From contig NZ_JNZD01000028.1 in NCBI RefSeq assembly GCF_000725495.1, forward strand, positions 93,898 to 157,897: DNA of 64,000 nt, read 5' to 3'. The position numbers and the translations under genes are program-made. The notes below the pieces were generated by a model that saw only the letters and a program-made list of their open reading frames with translations, was not told where the DNA came from and made no database searches. The DNA comes from Streptomyces aureus. Lineage in GTDB: Bacteria; Actinomycetota; Actinomycetes; Streptomycetales; Streptomycetaceae. Below, piece after piece: positions 17,150 through 26,844 of the stretch (positions within the stretch are counted from its first letter, which is position 1; every line of letters starts with the position of its first letter).

Positions 17150-20100
17150 GTGGAGGGGGACGCCGATGGGCGTAAGGCAGCGGCACTGGCCGAGTTGCGT
17201 GCCCGCCTGAAGGACGCCGTGGCTCTCTCGGGGCTGAGCAAGGAGCAGCTCGTCGGCCGCGTAGCCACCAGTAAGTGGCCAGTAGGCCGCAGTACCCTCT
17301 TCGAGGCCCTTCGGCCCGGCGCTCCCGTGCCGAAGGAGAGGACGGTCCGCGCGTTCGCGGCCGGGCTGGCATTGTCGGAGGAGCAGACACAGGAACTGCT
17401 GGACTTGCGACGCACTGCGGCCAGCAAGCCTGTTCCAGCACCGGAAACGACCTCAGGGCCAGGCCGAGAGTTAGGCAGGCCGGTCGACGGTACTGGGGCG
17501 GTAGCTGGCGTCGGCCACGGCCCGACAATCCCCCATGTCATGCAGCTCCCGCCGACGGCGATCCGCTGGGCTGCCGAAACCGAGGCCCGTGGCGAGTTCG
17601 ACCTGCGCTCTCCGAAGGAGACCTTCACCGGCCGGGCGAAGGAGCTGGCCGCGATCCGGACCGAGCTGCTCCGGCTCGCCGACGGCGTCGGCATCCCGGT
17701 TGTGGTGGTGCATGGCTTGGGCGGCGTCGGCAAGACCGAGCTGGCCCGGAAGTATGCCCAGACCCATCGGCATTCCTACGACCTGGTCTGGTGGATCGAT
17801 GCAGCCGCCCCCGGGGCCGTCGATGCCGCGCTCGCCGAGATCGCGGTCCGGCTGAGTCCGTTCTGGGGCGGCACCGTGCCGTCCGAGCGCGCGCTCATCG
17901 CCTGGGCCCTGTCCTGGCTCCAGCAGCACGACAACTGGCTGCTGGTCCACGACAACGTCGAGGACCCGAACCTGCTCTGGCAGCGCCTGGGCAGCCTCGG
18001 GCGCGGGCACCATCTGATCACCAGCCGCCACGCCACGGGATGGAACCGCCGGGTGACGCTGATCGGCCTGGACGTTCTGCCGCGCGAAGACTCCGTCGCG
18101 CTGCTCAACGCCTGGGGGTCCTTCAGCTCCCTCGAGGAGGAGTGGCATGCAGGTCAGCTGGCGAAGGAACTGGGCGACTTGCCACTGGCGCTGGAACAGG
18201 CTGCCGCCTACATGGCTCAGACGGTGACCAGCATTCAAAGCTACCGCGACAGCCTCGCCGAGCAGTTGGACGAAGCTGCCCAGGACCACTCCGGCGAGGA
18301 GCGGACGGTGGCCCGGGTCTGGAAGCTCACCCTCACCGCGCTGGAAGAGACCGTCCCGCTGGCCGTCGACCTGCTCCACGTCCTGGCCTGGCTCGATCCC
18401 GACAACTGCCCCCGGTCCCTGCTGGCCTCGCTCGCCCCCGGCAAGCTCCCGGTTCCCAGTGCCCTGGGGTGGCTGAACGCCTTCAGCATGGTCACCCTCA
18501 CCGACAAGACGGTCTCCGTCCACCGCCTGGTGCAGGCCGTGCTGCGCGACAAGGCGATCCGGCACGCCAGCCTCGATACGGCCGAGGGCAGCGTCCCTCC
18601 GCCGCCACGCGGCCGACCGAAGGCCGAGGGCCTCCTGCTCGAAGCCGTGTATCCGGACGGGGCCGAAGCCTCCCCAGGTGAAGCCCCGGACGAGGCACTG
18701 CTCGCCCGACTCGCTCTGCTCGCACCGCATGTGATCGCTCTCTCCGGCACCGACCCCGGGGACTACCGCCCGGGCCTGGCCCGGCTCTTCCGCGAGACCT
18801 CGGCGCACCTGCACCGGCAGGGCCAGATAGTCCGATCCCTGCCGGTGCGCCGGGCGTACGCGCGGCAGGTGGTGGCGGGTTTCGGCCCCGACGACGAGAC
18901 CGCCCTGATCGGCTGCAACGCACACGCCTCCGCTCTAGCGGCGGCCGGCGACCTCGGCCAAGCGGTCGAGGTCTTGGAAGAGCTTCGCGAGCGGAGCATC
19001 CGGGCGCTTGGCCCGGGCGACCTCACCACCCTGAACATCCGGGCCGACCTTGCCTCCGCCTACCACGACAGCGGCCGATTCGATTCCGCCATCGAGGAGT
19101 TCATCGATGCCGCCGCTGTCGCCGCCGAGCACCTTGGCCCGGAGCACGCCCGGACCCTGAGCCTACGCAACGGCCTTGCCCTGGCGTACGAGGACGAGGG
19201 CCGTCCCAAGCAGGCGATCAAGATTTACGAGGACCTGCTCCGGAACCCGGAGCGCCTGGTCCGCCGGGAGCACGACTCGACCCCGCCGATGCCCACCGCG
19301 GCCGCGGTGCGGAACAACCTTGCCGGGGCGTACGAGAGCGTCGGCCGGTACGAGGAATCGGTCGCGCTCTACCGTGAGGTACTTGCCGAGCTGACCGACG
19401 CCCTTGGGTGTGAGCACCCGACCACCGTGGACTGCCTCGGCAACCTGGGCTTTGCCCTGGAGTCGGCCGGTCGGTTCGACGAAGCGTGCGACATCTATCG
19501 GGATGTGCTGGAGCGGCGGGTGGCGATCCTGGGCGAGGACCACCCAGACACCCTGCTGAGCCAGAGCAACCTTGCGAACCTGCACCTGACGAACGGTGAG
19601 ATCGACACCGCGCTAAATCTGTGTAGCAAGACGCTGGTCCAACGCGAGCAGATCCTGGGCCGGATTCACGTCGACACCCTGGTGAGCCGGAACATGATGG
19701 CCGGGGCCTACGAGTCCGCCGGGGAGCTGGAGCAGGCAGCCGAGCTGTACGAGACCACCCTCGAACAGCGCCGTGAGGTCCTCGGGAGCGGGCACCCCGC
19801 GACCCTGCTCACCCTGGCCAACCTGGCGTTCTGCCACCTCCAGCAGGGCAACGCCGCGGTAGCCGTCCCGCTGCTCGATGAGGCGTGGACCTGCCAGGAG
19901 CAGCTCTCCGGGCCGGACAGTCCCGATACCTTGCGCCACCTCCACAACCTCGCCTCCGCCTGCAGGGAGGCCGGAGACCTCGACCGGGCCCGGAAGCTGT
20001 TCACCACCGCACTGGACCTGCGCACCCAGGTGCTGGGCCCGAAGCACTTCGAAACCCTCAAAACGCTCAGCGGCCTGGCCCGGCTGAACCAGGCCGAAGG

Positions 20101-20224
20101 AGACCTGGAACACGCCATCCCCCAGTACGAGGAAGCGATCGACGGTCTCACCGAGGTACTCGGCCCCGACCACCCCACCACCCGAACCGTCTCCGGCTAC
20201 CTCGCTGAAGCCCGCACCCCCTGA
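17150..20224 (+). CDS. HTH-NB-ARC-TPR STAND regulator or defence NTPase, 1024 aa
   Basis: GTG 17150 follows AGGGGGG by 4 bases; GTG 17129 in the same frame is the alternative. Residues 10-90 form an HTH-like domain (LSKEQLVGRVATSK, STLFEALRPG). The STAND NTPase follows, with Walker A HGLGGVGKT at about 188-196 and the sensor-like GHHLITSRH. After a winged-helix segment, residues 590-1010 are tandem tetratricopeptides of the 42-residue type (NNLAGAYESVGRYEESVALY). It belongs to the AfsR/NB-ARC-TPR group common in Streptomyces: ligand sensing by TPRs, ATP-driven oligomerisation and an output domain, here probably DNA-binding. It stands alone. Role in regulation versus phage defence is undecided. 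Confidence 0.85.
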   Translation: MEGDADGRKAAALAELRARLKDAVALSGLSKEQLVGRVATSKWPVGRSTLFEALRPGAPVPKERTVRAFAAGLALSEEQTQELLDLRRTAASKPVPAPETTSGPGRELGRPVDGTGAVAGVGHGPTIPHVMQLPPTAIRWAAETEARGEFDLRSPKETFTGRAKELAAIRTELLRLADGVGIPVVVVHGLGGVGKTELARKYAQTHRHSYDLVWWIDAAAPGAVDAALAEIAVRLSPFWGGTVPSERALIAWALSWLQQHDNWLLVHDNVEDPNLLWQRLGSLGRGHHLITSRHATGWNRRVTLIGLDVLPREDSVALLNAWGSFSSLEEEWHAGQLAKELGDLPLALEQAAAYMAQTVTSIQSYRDSLAEQLDEAAQDHSGEERTVARVWKLTLTALEETVPLAVDLLHVLAWLDPDNCPRSLLASLAPGKLPVPSALGWLNAFSMVTLTDKTVSVHRLVQAVLRDKAIRHASLDTAEGSVPPPPRGRPKAEGLLLEAVYPDGAEASPGEAPDEALLARLALLAPHVIALSGTDPGDYRPGLARLFRETSAHLHRQGQIVRSLPVRRAYARQVVAGFGPDDETALIGCNAHASALAAAGDLGQAVEVLEELRERSIRALGPGDLTTLNIRADLASAYHDSGRFDSAIEEFIDAAAVAAEHLGPEHARTLSLRNGLALAYEDEGRPKQAIKIYEDLLRNPERLVRREHDSTPPMPTAAAVRNNLAGAYESVGRYEESVALYREVLAELTDALGCEHPTTVDCLGNLGFALESAGRFDEACDIYRDVLERRVAILGEDHPDTLLSQSNLANLHLTNGEIDTALNLCSKTLVQREQILGRIHVDTLVSRNMMAGAYESAGELEQAAELYETTLEQRREVLGSGHPATLLTLANLAFCHLQQGNAAVAVPLLDEAWTCQEQLSGPDSPDTLRHLHNLASACREAGDLDRARKLFTTALDLRTQVLGPKHFETLKTLSGLARLNQAEGDLEHAIPQYEEAIDGLTEVLGPDHPTTRTVSGYLAEARTP

Positions 20225-20364
20225 CCGCCTCGAACCGGGCCAGCTCACCGCCGACCGGCTGCGCTGCCAACTGGTGCAGGTGCCACAGCCAGGCATCCTC
20301 CTGATCCCAGCCTGCTCCCACCACCGGGCCACCACCGAGTGCGCCAGAAAGAGCACCTGCTGAC

Positions 20365-20395
20365 GAGGACCGGCCCAGCTACGGGACCGGTCCTC
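20365..20395 (+). terminator. Hairpin after the NB-ARC-TPR gene
   Basis: GAGGACCGG and CCGGTCCTC (9 bp) enclose a 13-base loop that can add a CCC/GGG inner stem. It lies 141 bases past the stop codon. Confidence 0.45.
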
Positions 20396-20775
20396 TTGGC
20401 GCACCACCGGCGCCGCTACCTGCAGTCCTGGGCCCCGACCGCTACACCACCTGTGAGGCGGTCCAGCACCTTGAGTGCCTCACAGGCGCCGTGCCCGAAG
20501 AAGCGCCCGAGCCGGTCTGGACCATCATCGGTCGGCATATCGCCCCGACGGCAGCTGACAGCCCGGCCCGGACGTCCCGGCCAGGCCTGCCGACCGGGCC
20601 GGGATCCAGGTAGCGCGTTCACCAGCTGAATGCGCTGCGGCAGACGCGTCGCGGCTGGGAACCGGTCAAAGAGGCGGATCCGGGCCCCCTCAGGGCCGCC
20701 CATGAGAGCCACAGCGCTGAACTTCCAGAAAGTTAGCCGGTGGCGAGTGGGGACGCCGGGGGATGGAGGCCAGCC
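20396..20775. other. 380-base gap with no clear gene
   Basis: The plus strand at about 20424-20613 has a coding-like stretch (LGPDRYTTCEAVQHLECLTG, then VWTIIGRHIAPTAAD) with no start or ribosome site, possibly a relic. Nothing else is supported. Confidence 0.25.
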
Positions 20776-21627
20776 TCAGCCGGCACCGACCGCGGCAGGG
20801 CTGATGGTGCGCATCCTCCGACGACGCCCGTGCACGGCCGCCATCGGCCGCACCGGCACAGTCCACTTGCCAACCAGGGCCTTCATCTCGCGTTGCGCCT
20901 GCATCTGCAGCTCCTGCACCTCCGGGATCTCCGCCTCCCGCGAGCGCCTCAGCAGCTTGCAGTACTCCTCTCGCAGCACCTTGCGGTACTTCTCGTTGAC
21001 CACAGGGGCCATCCACTCGTTCAGACGTGCGAACTCCTCGTCTGTTCGCGGGAAGCCGCAGACCCGCACCCAGGCCCTGAGCCACTTCCCGAGTTGCAGA
21101 CCGGTGATCCCGCACGCCTCAAGGAAGGCGACGTACTGTCGCAGGTCGCGCGGAAGGGTCCGCGCCGTGACGATCATGTGCGCCGTGCTGCGCGACACCC
21201 ACCGCTTCGTCTCCTGCTCGATACGGCGGAACGGCGGCCGTCCGGCATAGGCCCACTGATCGCGCAGAGCGCCGCTCAGATCCCACGCGCCACGGGCGAA
21301 CTCCGGCTTCGCCAAGACAGTCGAGCCCCGGTCCTTGTGCCTGTGCTCGTCGACTGCCTGCTGCGCCTCGGCGTGCAGCTGCGCTACCCGGCTCAGGTCA
21401 ATGTCCTCGACTCGGGCGCAGCAGACCGAAGCGTAGGCGAACGCCAGCGGGAACGGCGGCAGATAGCTGCCGCCGGCCGCCCGCTTCAGCTGTGCGGCCG
21501 AGTACGGCACCAGCTCGGCAAGCTCGCGGTACGTCAGGCCTGCCGCCTTTCGCAGGCACCGCAGGTACTGCGCGAACACACCCCGCTCCGGCACGGTGAA
21601 GTCGACGGGAATCTCAGGACGTCCCAT
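20776..21627 (-). CDS. XRE-like helix-turn-helix protein, 283 aa
   Basis: ATG 21627 has a GAGGGGGCGG ribosome site. Residues about 16-62 form an HTH (VFAQYLRCLRKAAGLTYREL, LVPYSAAQLKRAAGG) of the short Streptomyces kind. The rest is a helical, Arg-rich region of unknown role (RWVSRSTAHMIVTARTLPRD, EIPEVQELQMQAQREMKALV), ending basic. It starts 10 bases after the small membrane protein gene stops, so the two form an operon. It probably binds DNA or senses a partner; no target site is evident. Confidence 0.75.
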   Translation of the reverse strand: MGRPEIPVDFTVPERGVFAQYLRCLRKAAGLTYRELAELVPYSAAQLKRAAGGSYLPPFPLAFAYASVCCARVEDIDLSRVAQLHAEAQQAVDEHRHKDRGSTVLAKPEFARGAWDLSGALRDQWAYAGRPPFRRIEQETKRWVSRSTAHMIVTARTLPRDLRQYVAFLEACGITGLQLGKWLRAWVRVCGFPRTDEEFARLNEWMAPVVNEKYRKVLREEYCKLLRRSREAEIPEVQELQMQAQREMKALVGKWTVPVRPMAAVHGRRRRMRTISPAAVGAG

Positions 21628-21637
21628 GCCCGCCCCC

Positions 21638-21904
21638 TCAGCTGCCGGTGCCGTTGTTCAGCGCCGCCCTCAAGAAGTGCTGCACCAGACGACGGCTTCC
21701 CGTCCCGCCGCTCGCGCAGATCAGCACGGCGACGGAGATTCCGCCACCGGCTGACAGCAGCGTCACGATGTCCGCGGCACCCATTCCCGCACCGATCCGC
21801 AGGGTGACCGTGGCGGTGACGAAGCCCAGAACGACCAGGGCCCTGGCCATGCCGAAGCCGTACCCGGCCGACGACGAGGGGGACACCTCGCACTTTCCAC
21901 TCAT
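21638..21904 (-). CDS. Small membrane protein, 88 aa
   Basis: ATG 21904 has GGAGA 9 bases upstream. Two hydrophobic spans are visible: residues 18-40 (FGMARALVVLGFVTATVTLR) and 43-64 (GMGAADIVTLLSAGGGISVA). The C-terminal end is basic (GSRRLVQHFLRAALNN). It is the first gene of a two-gene unit with the HTH protein. Such small membrane protein/HTH pairs are frequent and uncharacterised in Streptomyces islands. Confidence 0.65.
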   Translation of the reverse strand: MSGKCEVSPSSSAGYGFGMARALVVLGFVTATVTLRIGAGMGAADIVTLLSAGGGISVAVLICASGGTGSRRLVQHFLRAALNNGTGS

Positions 21905-22676
21905 GAAAGAAACGTCTCCTGTCCGAAGGGCGGGCGGGACCATCGCGGTGACCGCCCGCACCACCTGTTTGCTGCTGACTCCGCGAACCCGGCTGGCCGC
22001 GCAGGGGCTTGGCAGGCCCCCGCGAAACGCGGCCGTGAGTTCGTGACGGGGATCGGCCACCGGCCATTTGACGTATGGCCGCGCATGACACCGGTCCTCC
22101 GGTGCCCTAGCCTCGCACCCAACGCCCTTAGCGTGCGGACGAGTTACGGGTTGGCTCATGTTTCGTCTAAGTTGGAGGGCTACACCACTCACCCGTCTGA
22201 CCTGGGCGTTCGCCACCGTACAGAGGGTTGGCTCATCATTTGTCCAGCTCAAAAAAACGGATTTCCATTGGTTTGTATCTACACTCACATCTGTAAGTGA
22301 CCGTGGATGAACATGCTTCTTCACGCTCACGCTGTCCCCTGCATTGCTGCTGACTCCAACAGTCCGGGGAAACGAGGAAAGCCGCGATTGACGCGCGGCC
22401 GCGGTCCGGGGTGCCTCTGCCTGGCAGCGAGGCACCCCGAACCGCCACACAGAAGCGGGCGCCGCCCGCCGATCAGGGACGCGGTCGACCCTTCGGCCAG
22501 CCATACGGTCCTCCGCGCTCCTAGCTCCTCAGTGTCTTGCCGCTGTTCTGCTCAGCACCTTCGAGCGGCCACGAAAACCACCCGCTCAGGCGCCATACGC
22601 GATATTCCCCGGGCCGACCGCAGCCGCATCAAAACGGCTACCTCGCGCGGTCTTTGCGTTCTACCGTTGTCCGGCA
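21905..22676. other. 770-base intergenic region
   Basis: It is comparatively AT-rich around 22130-22310 and lies upstream of the membrane/HTH operon on one side and of a decayed gene on the other. It likely holds promoters. No frame with coding character is seen. Confidence 0.35.
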
Positions 22677-23244
22677 TGGGCATGCATGCCTTCCAGGGCC
22701 CCTGCCTTCTGCGGCTGTTCCACGCGATCGAGCAGGCCCGCGGTGAGCATGCCTACCGGCAACTGCCCGCACCCGTACCGGTCAGCAGCCTGGCCGCCGA
22801 CGACGCCCCGCTCAGCCCGTACTCGCCGCGCACCTGATCCAGAACTTCTACACCGCGGACCTCGCCCTCACTGACGCGCTGCGCCGCCTGACAGCAACCG
22901 GCGAGGTCGATCCGACCACTCCCTGGCCGCTGCTGCGCGGCGCCCTGGAGAACTTCGCCATGGGCCTGTGGCTCCTCGACGGCACCGGGCGCGGCGAGCG
23001 CCGACGCCGCGCCCTGTCGCTGTGGGACGAGGACATGCGCAACCGGCAGCAGCACGAGACGGACACAGGCCACCTCCCGTCCAGCGGCGGCATGACCGGT
23101 GCGCAGCGCCGGACCGAGATGGGTGCGGCTCTTCTGGAGGGAAGGGCTGAGCTGGAAGAACGCTGTCGGGGCTGTTCGCGGGGCTGTCACGAACTCAGCA
23201 CTCTGCGGTCTGGGCGGTGGACGCCGCCGCGTCGGCTTCCTTGA
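22677..23244 (+). pseudogene. Decayed hypothetical gene, frameshifted and 3' truncated
   Basis: The first frame from ATG 22677 gives MGMHAFQGPCLLRLFHAIEQ to a stop at 22837. Coding continues in another frame as HLIQNFYTADLALTDALRRL, then WPLLRGALENFAMGLWLLDG and ALSLWDEDMRNRQQHETDT. Together this looks like a Streptomyces protein type with helical LLRGALE motifs of unknown function. The end (after GAQRRTEMGAALLEG) drifts into unrelated sequence. One frameshift near 22830 plus loss of the 3' part makes it non-functional. Confidence 0.5.
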
Positions 23245-23543
23245 CGAGGTTGTCGCCGGTGGCCTGGTAGCCGCCGCCCTTGCCCATCCACTGTTGTACG
23301 TCCGCAGCCGCCGTGGATTGCAGTTGGGTGACGTCGGCCACGGAGGTCACTTGGGCGGTGTACTGCGGTTGCATCGCCTGGGGCTGCTGGAACGTCGACC
23401 AGTCGGTCTTGAGTTGGCTCAGGGCACTCGGTCGAGGGCCCTGAGCCCTGCCGCTTCGCGGCGGCGTCCTGCTGTGTCTTTGCCAGTCGCTGCGGGTCTG
23501 GGCGAGGGCATTGTGGAAGCTGGAGAAGTCGACGCCCTGACCC
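23195..23543 (-). pseudogene. Fragment of a helical protein, frameshifted
   Basis: Coding-like sequence begins VDFSSFHNALAQTRSDWQ, shifts frame (KTQQDAAAKRQGSGPS), then resumes as ALSQLKTDWSTFQQPQAMQP and ends KEADAAASTAQTAEC. A 10-bp inverted repeat lies within the disrupted part. No start codon is present and the family is unknown. It abuts the stop of the upstream STAND gene. Confidence 0.4.
23416..23447. repeat. 10-bp perfect inverted repeat inside a broken gene
   Basis: GGCTCAGGGC and GCCCTGAGCC are 12 bases apart. It sits at the point where the fragment loses frame and could be the scar of a small palindromic insertion or a terminator for the STAND gene. Confidence 0.45.
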
Positions 23544-23544
23544 T

Positions 23545-26500
23545 TCAGCGTGAGGGCTGCCCCTGGAGGTACGGCGGGATGGGCTGGCCGGTCATCTGTC
23601 GGTACTGTCGCGCAACCGCTTTCGGAGCGCCCGCGTGCGCGGTGCGGATCAGGTCCCCGATCCACGGCCCGATGTCGTAGCGTCGGTCTTCTGGTAGTTC
23701 AGGGACGAAGTTCGTGGCGAAGAGGAGCGGGACGACGGCTTCGGCGTACCGGCCGCCCCTGATGAGGACGTGGGCGAAGACGGCGGTGTTGCGGATGTAG
23801 CCCTCTCGGTGGGCGTCGGGGTCTGCGTCGAGGAGTTCCTGGAACCAACCTGTTGCCAGGCGGCAGTGCTCGAGGGCTTCGCCTTGCCGTCCGCTGTCCG
23901 CGAGGCGTGCCGCGTGGTCGCTCACTCGTGCCGCCAGGTCGGGGAGGTTGACGTCGGGGTCGTCCTGGTAGCGGCTGTAGGCGATTTCAATGGCCTCTGC
24001 CGAGTAGGTGAGCATCTCGGTGAGGCGGCCTGCTTTTTCGAGCCACAGGGCATGCCAACCGGCGGCGATGGGCAGGTCGACGGTGTCCGCCGGTCCGCCC
24101 TTCAGGTCGGCAGCTGAGGACACGGCCTCCAGGGAGAAGGTGAGGGCTTCGTCGACGCGGCCCGCTTCCATGAGGCGTGACGCGTGGGGGATCAGCGCGC
24201 GGACGAGGTCAGCGACGCTGTCAGCGGTGCGCTCACGCTGGGTCATCTCCCGGTGCAGGGCGATCGACTGCTCGGAGTATCGCAAGAACAGAGGCGTTGA
24301 CGCGTCGGCTTCCCCCAGCAGGAGCAGGTGCAGCTTGATGGCTGCGATCAGGGGCGGCAGGTGCGTGGCGCGGTCCTCGGCAGCCAGCTCGCGCCGCTGG
24401 ATAATCCCTTCCTCGGACACCAGCAGCGCTTCGGCCGCACGGCCCAGTTCGGACAGGCGCAGCGCGTGTCGTGCCAGTTCCTCCGCGAGTCGCGGGCGGT
24501 AGGCGCCTGGGTCGGTGTTCGCCAGTTCCTTCAGGGAATCGACGGATTCTGCCGAGTACGGCAGCGCGTCGAGGGGGCGGCCGGTCTGTTCGAGCAGGTC
24601 CGCGTGGTCGCGGAGGAGAGCGGGAAGTTCTGGCAGGAGCCGGGTGCGGTCCAGCCGGACGAGGTCCCGCAGGCCAGCCAGGGACAGTCGGGACAGGGTG
24701 AGGGCTTCGTCAGTCCGTCCCAGGTGCGCGAGGAGTTGCGCGTGACGGGCCGCGGCGGCGTTCAGGTCGTGCAGGGACGGCAGGTGCACGACGCCGCCGG
24801 GCCGCAGGGCGAGTTCACGCAGCTCGTCGATAGCGTCCTGAGACCATCTCAGGGCTTCTTCGTGACGTCCTGCTTCCGCGAGCCAGCCAGCGTAGTTGTA
24901 ATGGGCTACGGCCAGTTCCGGAAGGAACCCCTCGCGGTCCTGTTTCGTGAGGATCATCAGCCACAGGATGGTCGTGTTCGCGTGGACGAGCGCGTCCTCA
25001 AGACGGCCTGCTTGGGCCAGGCGGACGGCGTAGTTGCCTTCGGCGAAGGCCGTTTCGGGCAGATACGCCGGGATGCCGTCCGGCGTCTGGCCGAAGAAAC
25101 CGCCGGGGATGTCCTCCCTCTCCAGGGAGACGTAGCCCTTGAATGACTCCTCAGCCAGAATCAGGGCCCGTTGGGTCTGCCCGACGTTCGCGAGGCGGTT
25201 TGCCAAGCTCCCGCGGATCCGGGCGCGCTCAGCGTCGCTGGCGCCGTCAAGGCGACGCTCCAGCAGCCTGTCCGCGACGGCGGCGGCAGCCGGGGCCCAC
25301 TCGCCACGCTCCTCAGGCAGTACCGCGTCGATGGCTTCCAGAACGTCCAGGTCGATGTGCGCGTGCGCGGCCAGCGCGGTAACGGTCGTGCTGCCCGCTT
25401 GCAGGGCAAGTGCCGGCCGGGCGAGAAGCAGTGGATACAGCTGAGTACGCGCCAGGTGAGGCCACCGGCCGGCCGCTTCAACGAGAGTCGTCAGCGCCCG
25501 GCGAGTCCACACAGGGCCGATGGCGTCCGCGCCGGCGCCGGTGCCGTCCGTCAGGGGCAGGAGCCGCGCGGGGGCTTCGTCGGACCACAAGTCGTCGGCG
25601 AAGTCGACGGAATGACCGGGCGTGAGGAGCGCGAGGTAGTCCTCGCCGAGGCGGTCCGGGTAGAGCGGCTCCAGGACCGTCAGGTGCGCCGGCGAAGCCT
25701 GGCCGGAATGCGCCCAGGCCGGGTAGCAGCGTGCGTGGTCCTTCAGAAGCGTTCCCGGCATCTCCGTGCTCTCGACGGACGCGCGACGGACCGCCCGCTT
25801 CGCGTCCGCGTAGCTGAGCGGGCCCGTGAGCGTGGCGGTGTACACCAACTGTCCCATCGCGTCCGCGGTCACCGTGAGAGGCTCCTCGCGCCGGCCGCGC
25901 AGCGCCACCCAGTGGTCGCGTTCCCGCTTGAGGAGGTAGGCCGACACCGCTGCCGGTTCACCGGGCGCCTGATCGCCCTGCCGGGCCGCGAGGACAGCGC
26001 AGAGCGCGGCCATGTGCACCGACAGGATGAGCTGGTACTCGGCGCGGACGAGCAGACCCGGCGGAGGTTGAACGCCTCGGGCTTCGGTGACTCCCAGCAG
26101 CCGGGCGAACGAGTCCCGGGCGGCCGTGAACAGCCCCTCCCGGGACACCATCGGGTCGCTCTCCACCGGCAGCAGTTCGAACCGTTCCGCGGGGACACCG
26201 ACGTCCCGGTCGACGCGATAGGAGAGGTTCTGCCACCACACCCCACTCGGCCGGCTCAGCAGAAGAACGCGGACCCGAACACCCCGGCCCGCACCCACGG
26301 CCGTGTCCGCGAGCAGCGTCAGCAGGTCCTCGGTGTCCCACCGCTCCGCGTAGTCCACGACCACCAGGACCCCGGCCGCCTCCTCCAGACCGTCGGGGAC
26401 GTTGAAGGCGGGCGGCGCCTGTCGATCCCGGGCATGAAACGCCTCCAGGACGATCCAGCCCTGCGCACCCCACTCCGCTGCGAGCTGCATTGCGAGCCGC

Positions 26501-26844
26501 GTCTTTCCCTGACCGCCAGGCCCGTGGACCAGGCCTACCCGCATCGGGCCGTCCGCGTCACGCCACTGCCGCGCCTGCGCCCGTTCGGCCAACCTGCCCG
26601 CGAACGCCACCGTAGCGGCGCCCGCCTTCAACAGCGCGCTCGGAGGCATCGAGCCTGCCTCCCCGGCGGACGGGTCGTCACCTCGATTCAGCGGCCACGG
26701 AGCGAGTCGGTACGGCTCACCGCCCTCGTACACGACCATGTCGCCGACCGCCTGGAAGACCCGGGCGAACCCGGACGCGACCGCGCGCTGCTCGATTGCG
26801 TCGCCGTTCGTATCCGCGGCTCGGTGGCCGTCCGCGGCCGTCAC
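23545..26844 (-). CDS. STAND NTPase with TPR-like repeats, 1099 aa
   Basis: GTG 26844 overlaps the stop of the upstream gene by 4 bases. Residues 25-40 hold a short tag (VFQAVGDMVVYE). The P-loop is GPGGQGKT at 108-115, and Walker B is VLVVVDYAERW at about 159-169. Arg-rich sensor sequence VRVLLLSRPSG follows. Residues 540-1060 are degenerate tetratricopeptide helices (YNYAGWLAEAGRHEEALRWS, LSELGRAAEALLVSEEG). The layout is that of a signal-sensing STAND ATPase whose repeats detect an invader or metabolite. No effector domain is visible in the protein itself, so the small membrane partner may be the output. An antiphage role is inferred from architecture. Confidence 0.8.
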   Translation of the reverse strand: MTAADGHRAADTNGDAIEQRAVASGFARVFQAVGDMVVYEGGEPYRLAPWPLNRGDDPSAGEAGSMPPSALLKAGAATVAFAGRLAERAQARQWRDADGPMRVGLVHGPGGQGKTRLAMQLAAEWGAQGWIVLEAFHARDRQAPPAFNVPDGLEEAAGVLVVVDYAERWDTEDLLTLLADTAVGAGRGVRVRVLLLSRPSGVWWQNLSYRVDRDVGVPAERFELLPVESDPMVSREGLFTAARDSFARLLGVTEARGVQPPPGLLVRAEYQLILSVHMAALCAVLAARQGDQAPGEPAAVSAYLLKRERDHWVALRGRREEPLTVTADAMGQLVYTATLTGPLSYADAKRAVRRASVESTEMPGTLLKDHARCYPAWAHSGQASPAHLTVLEPLYPDRLGEDYLALLTPGHSVDFADDLWSDEAPARLLPLTDGTGAGADAIGPVWTRRALTTLVEAAGRWPHLARTQLYPLLLARPALALQAGSTTVTALAAHAHIDLDVLEAIDAVLPEERGEWAPAAAAVADRLLERRLDGASDAERARIRGSLANRLANVGQTQRALILAEESFKGYVSLEREDIPGGFFGQTPDGIPAYLPETAFAEGNYAVRLAQAGRLEDALVHANTTILWLMILTKQDREGFLPELAVAHYNYAGWLAEAGRHEEALRWSQDAIDELRELALRPGGVVHLPSLHDLNAAAARHAQLLAHLGRTDEALTLSRLSLAGLRDLVRLDRTRLLPELPALLRDHADLLEQTGRPLDALPYSAESVDSLKELANTDPGAYRPRLAEELARHALRLSELGRAAEALLVSEEGIIQRRELAAEDRATHLPPLIAAIKLHLLLLGEADASTPLFLRYSEQSIALHREMTQRERTADSVADLVRALIPHASRLMEAGRVDEALTFSLEAVSSAADLKGGPADTVDLPIAAGWHALWLEKAGRLTEMLTYSAEAIEIAYSRYQDDPDVNLPDLAARVSDHAARLADSGRQGEALEHCRLATGWFQELLDADPDAHREGYIRNTAVFAHVLIRGGRYAEAVVPLLFATNFVPELPEDRRYDIGPWIGDLIRTAHAGAPKAVARQYRQMTGQPIPPYLQGQPSR

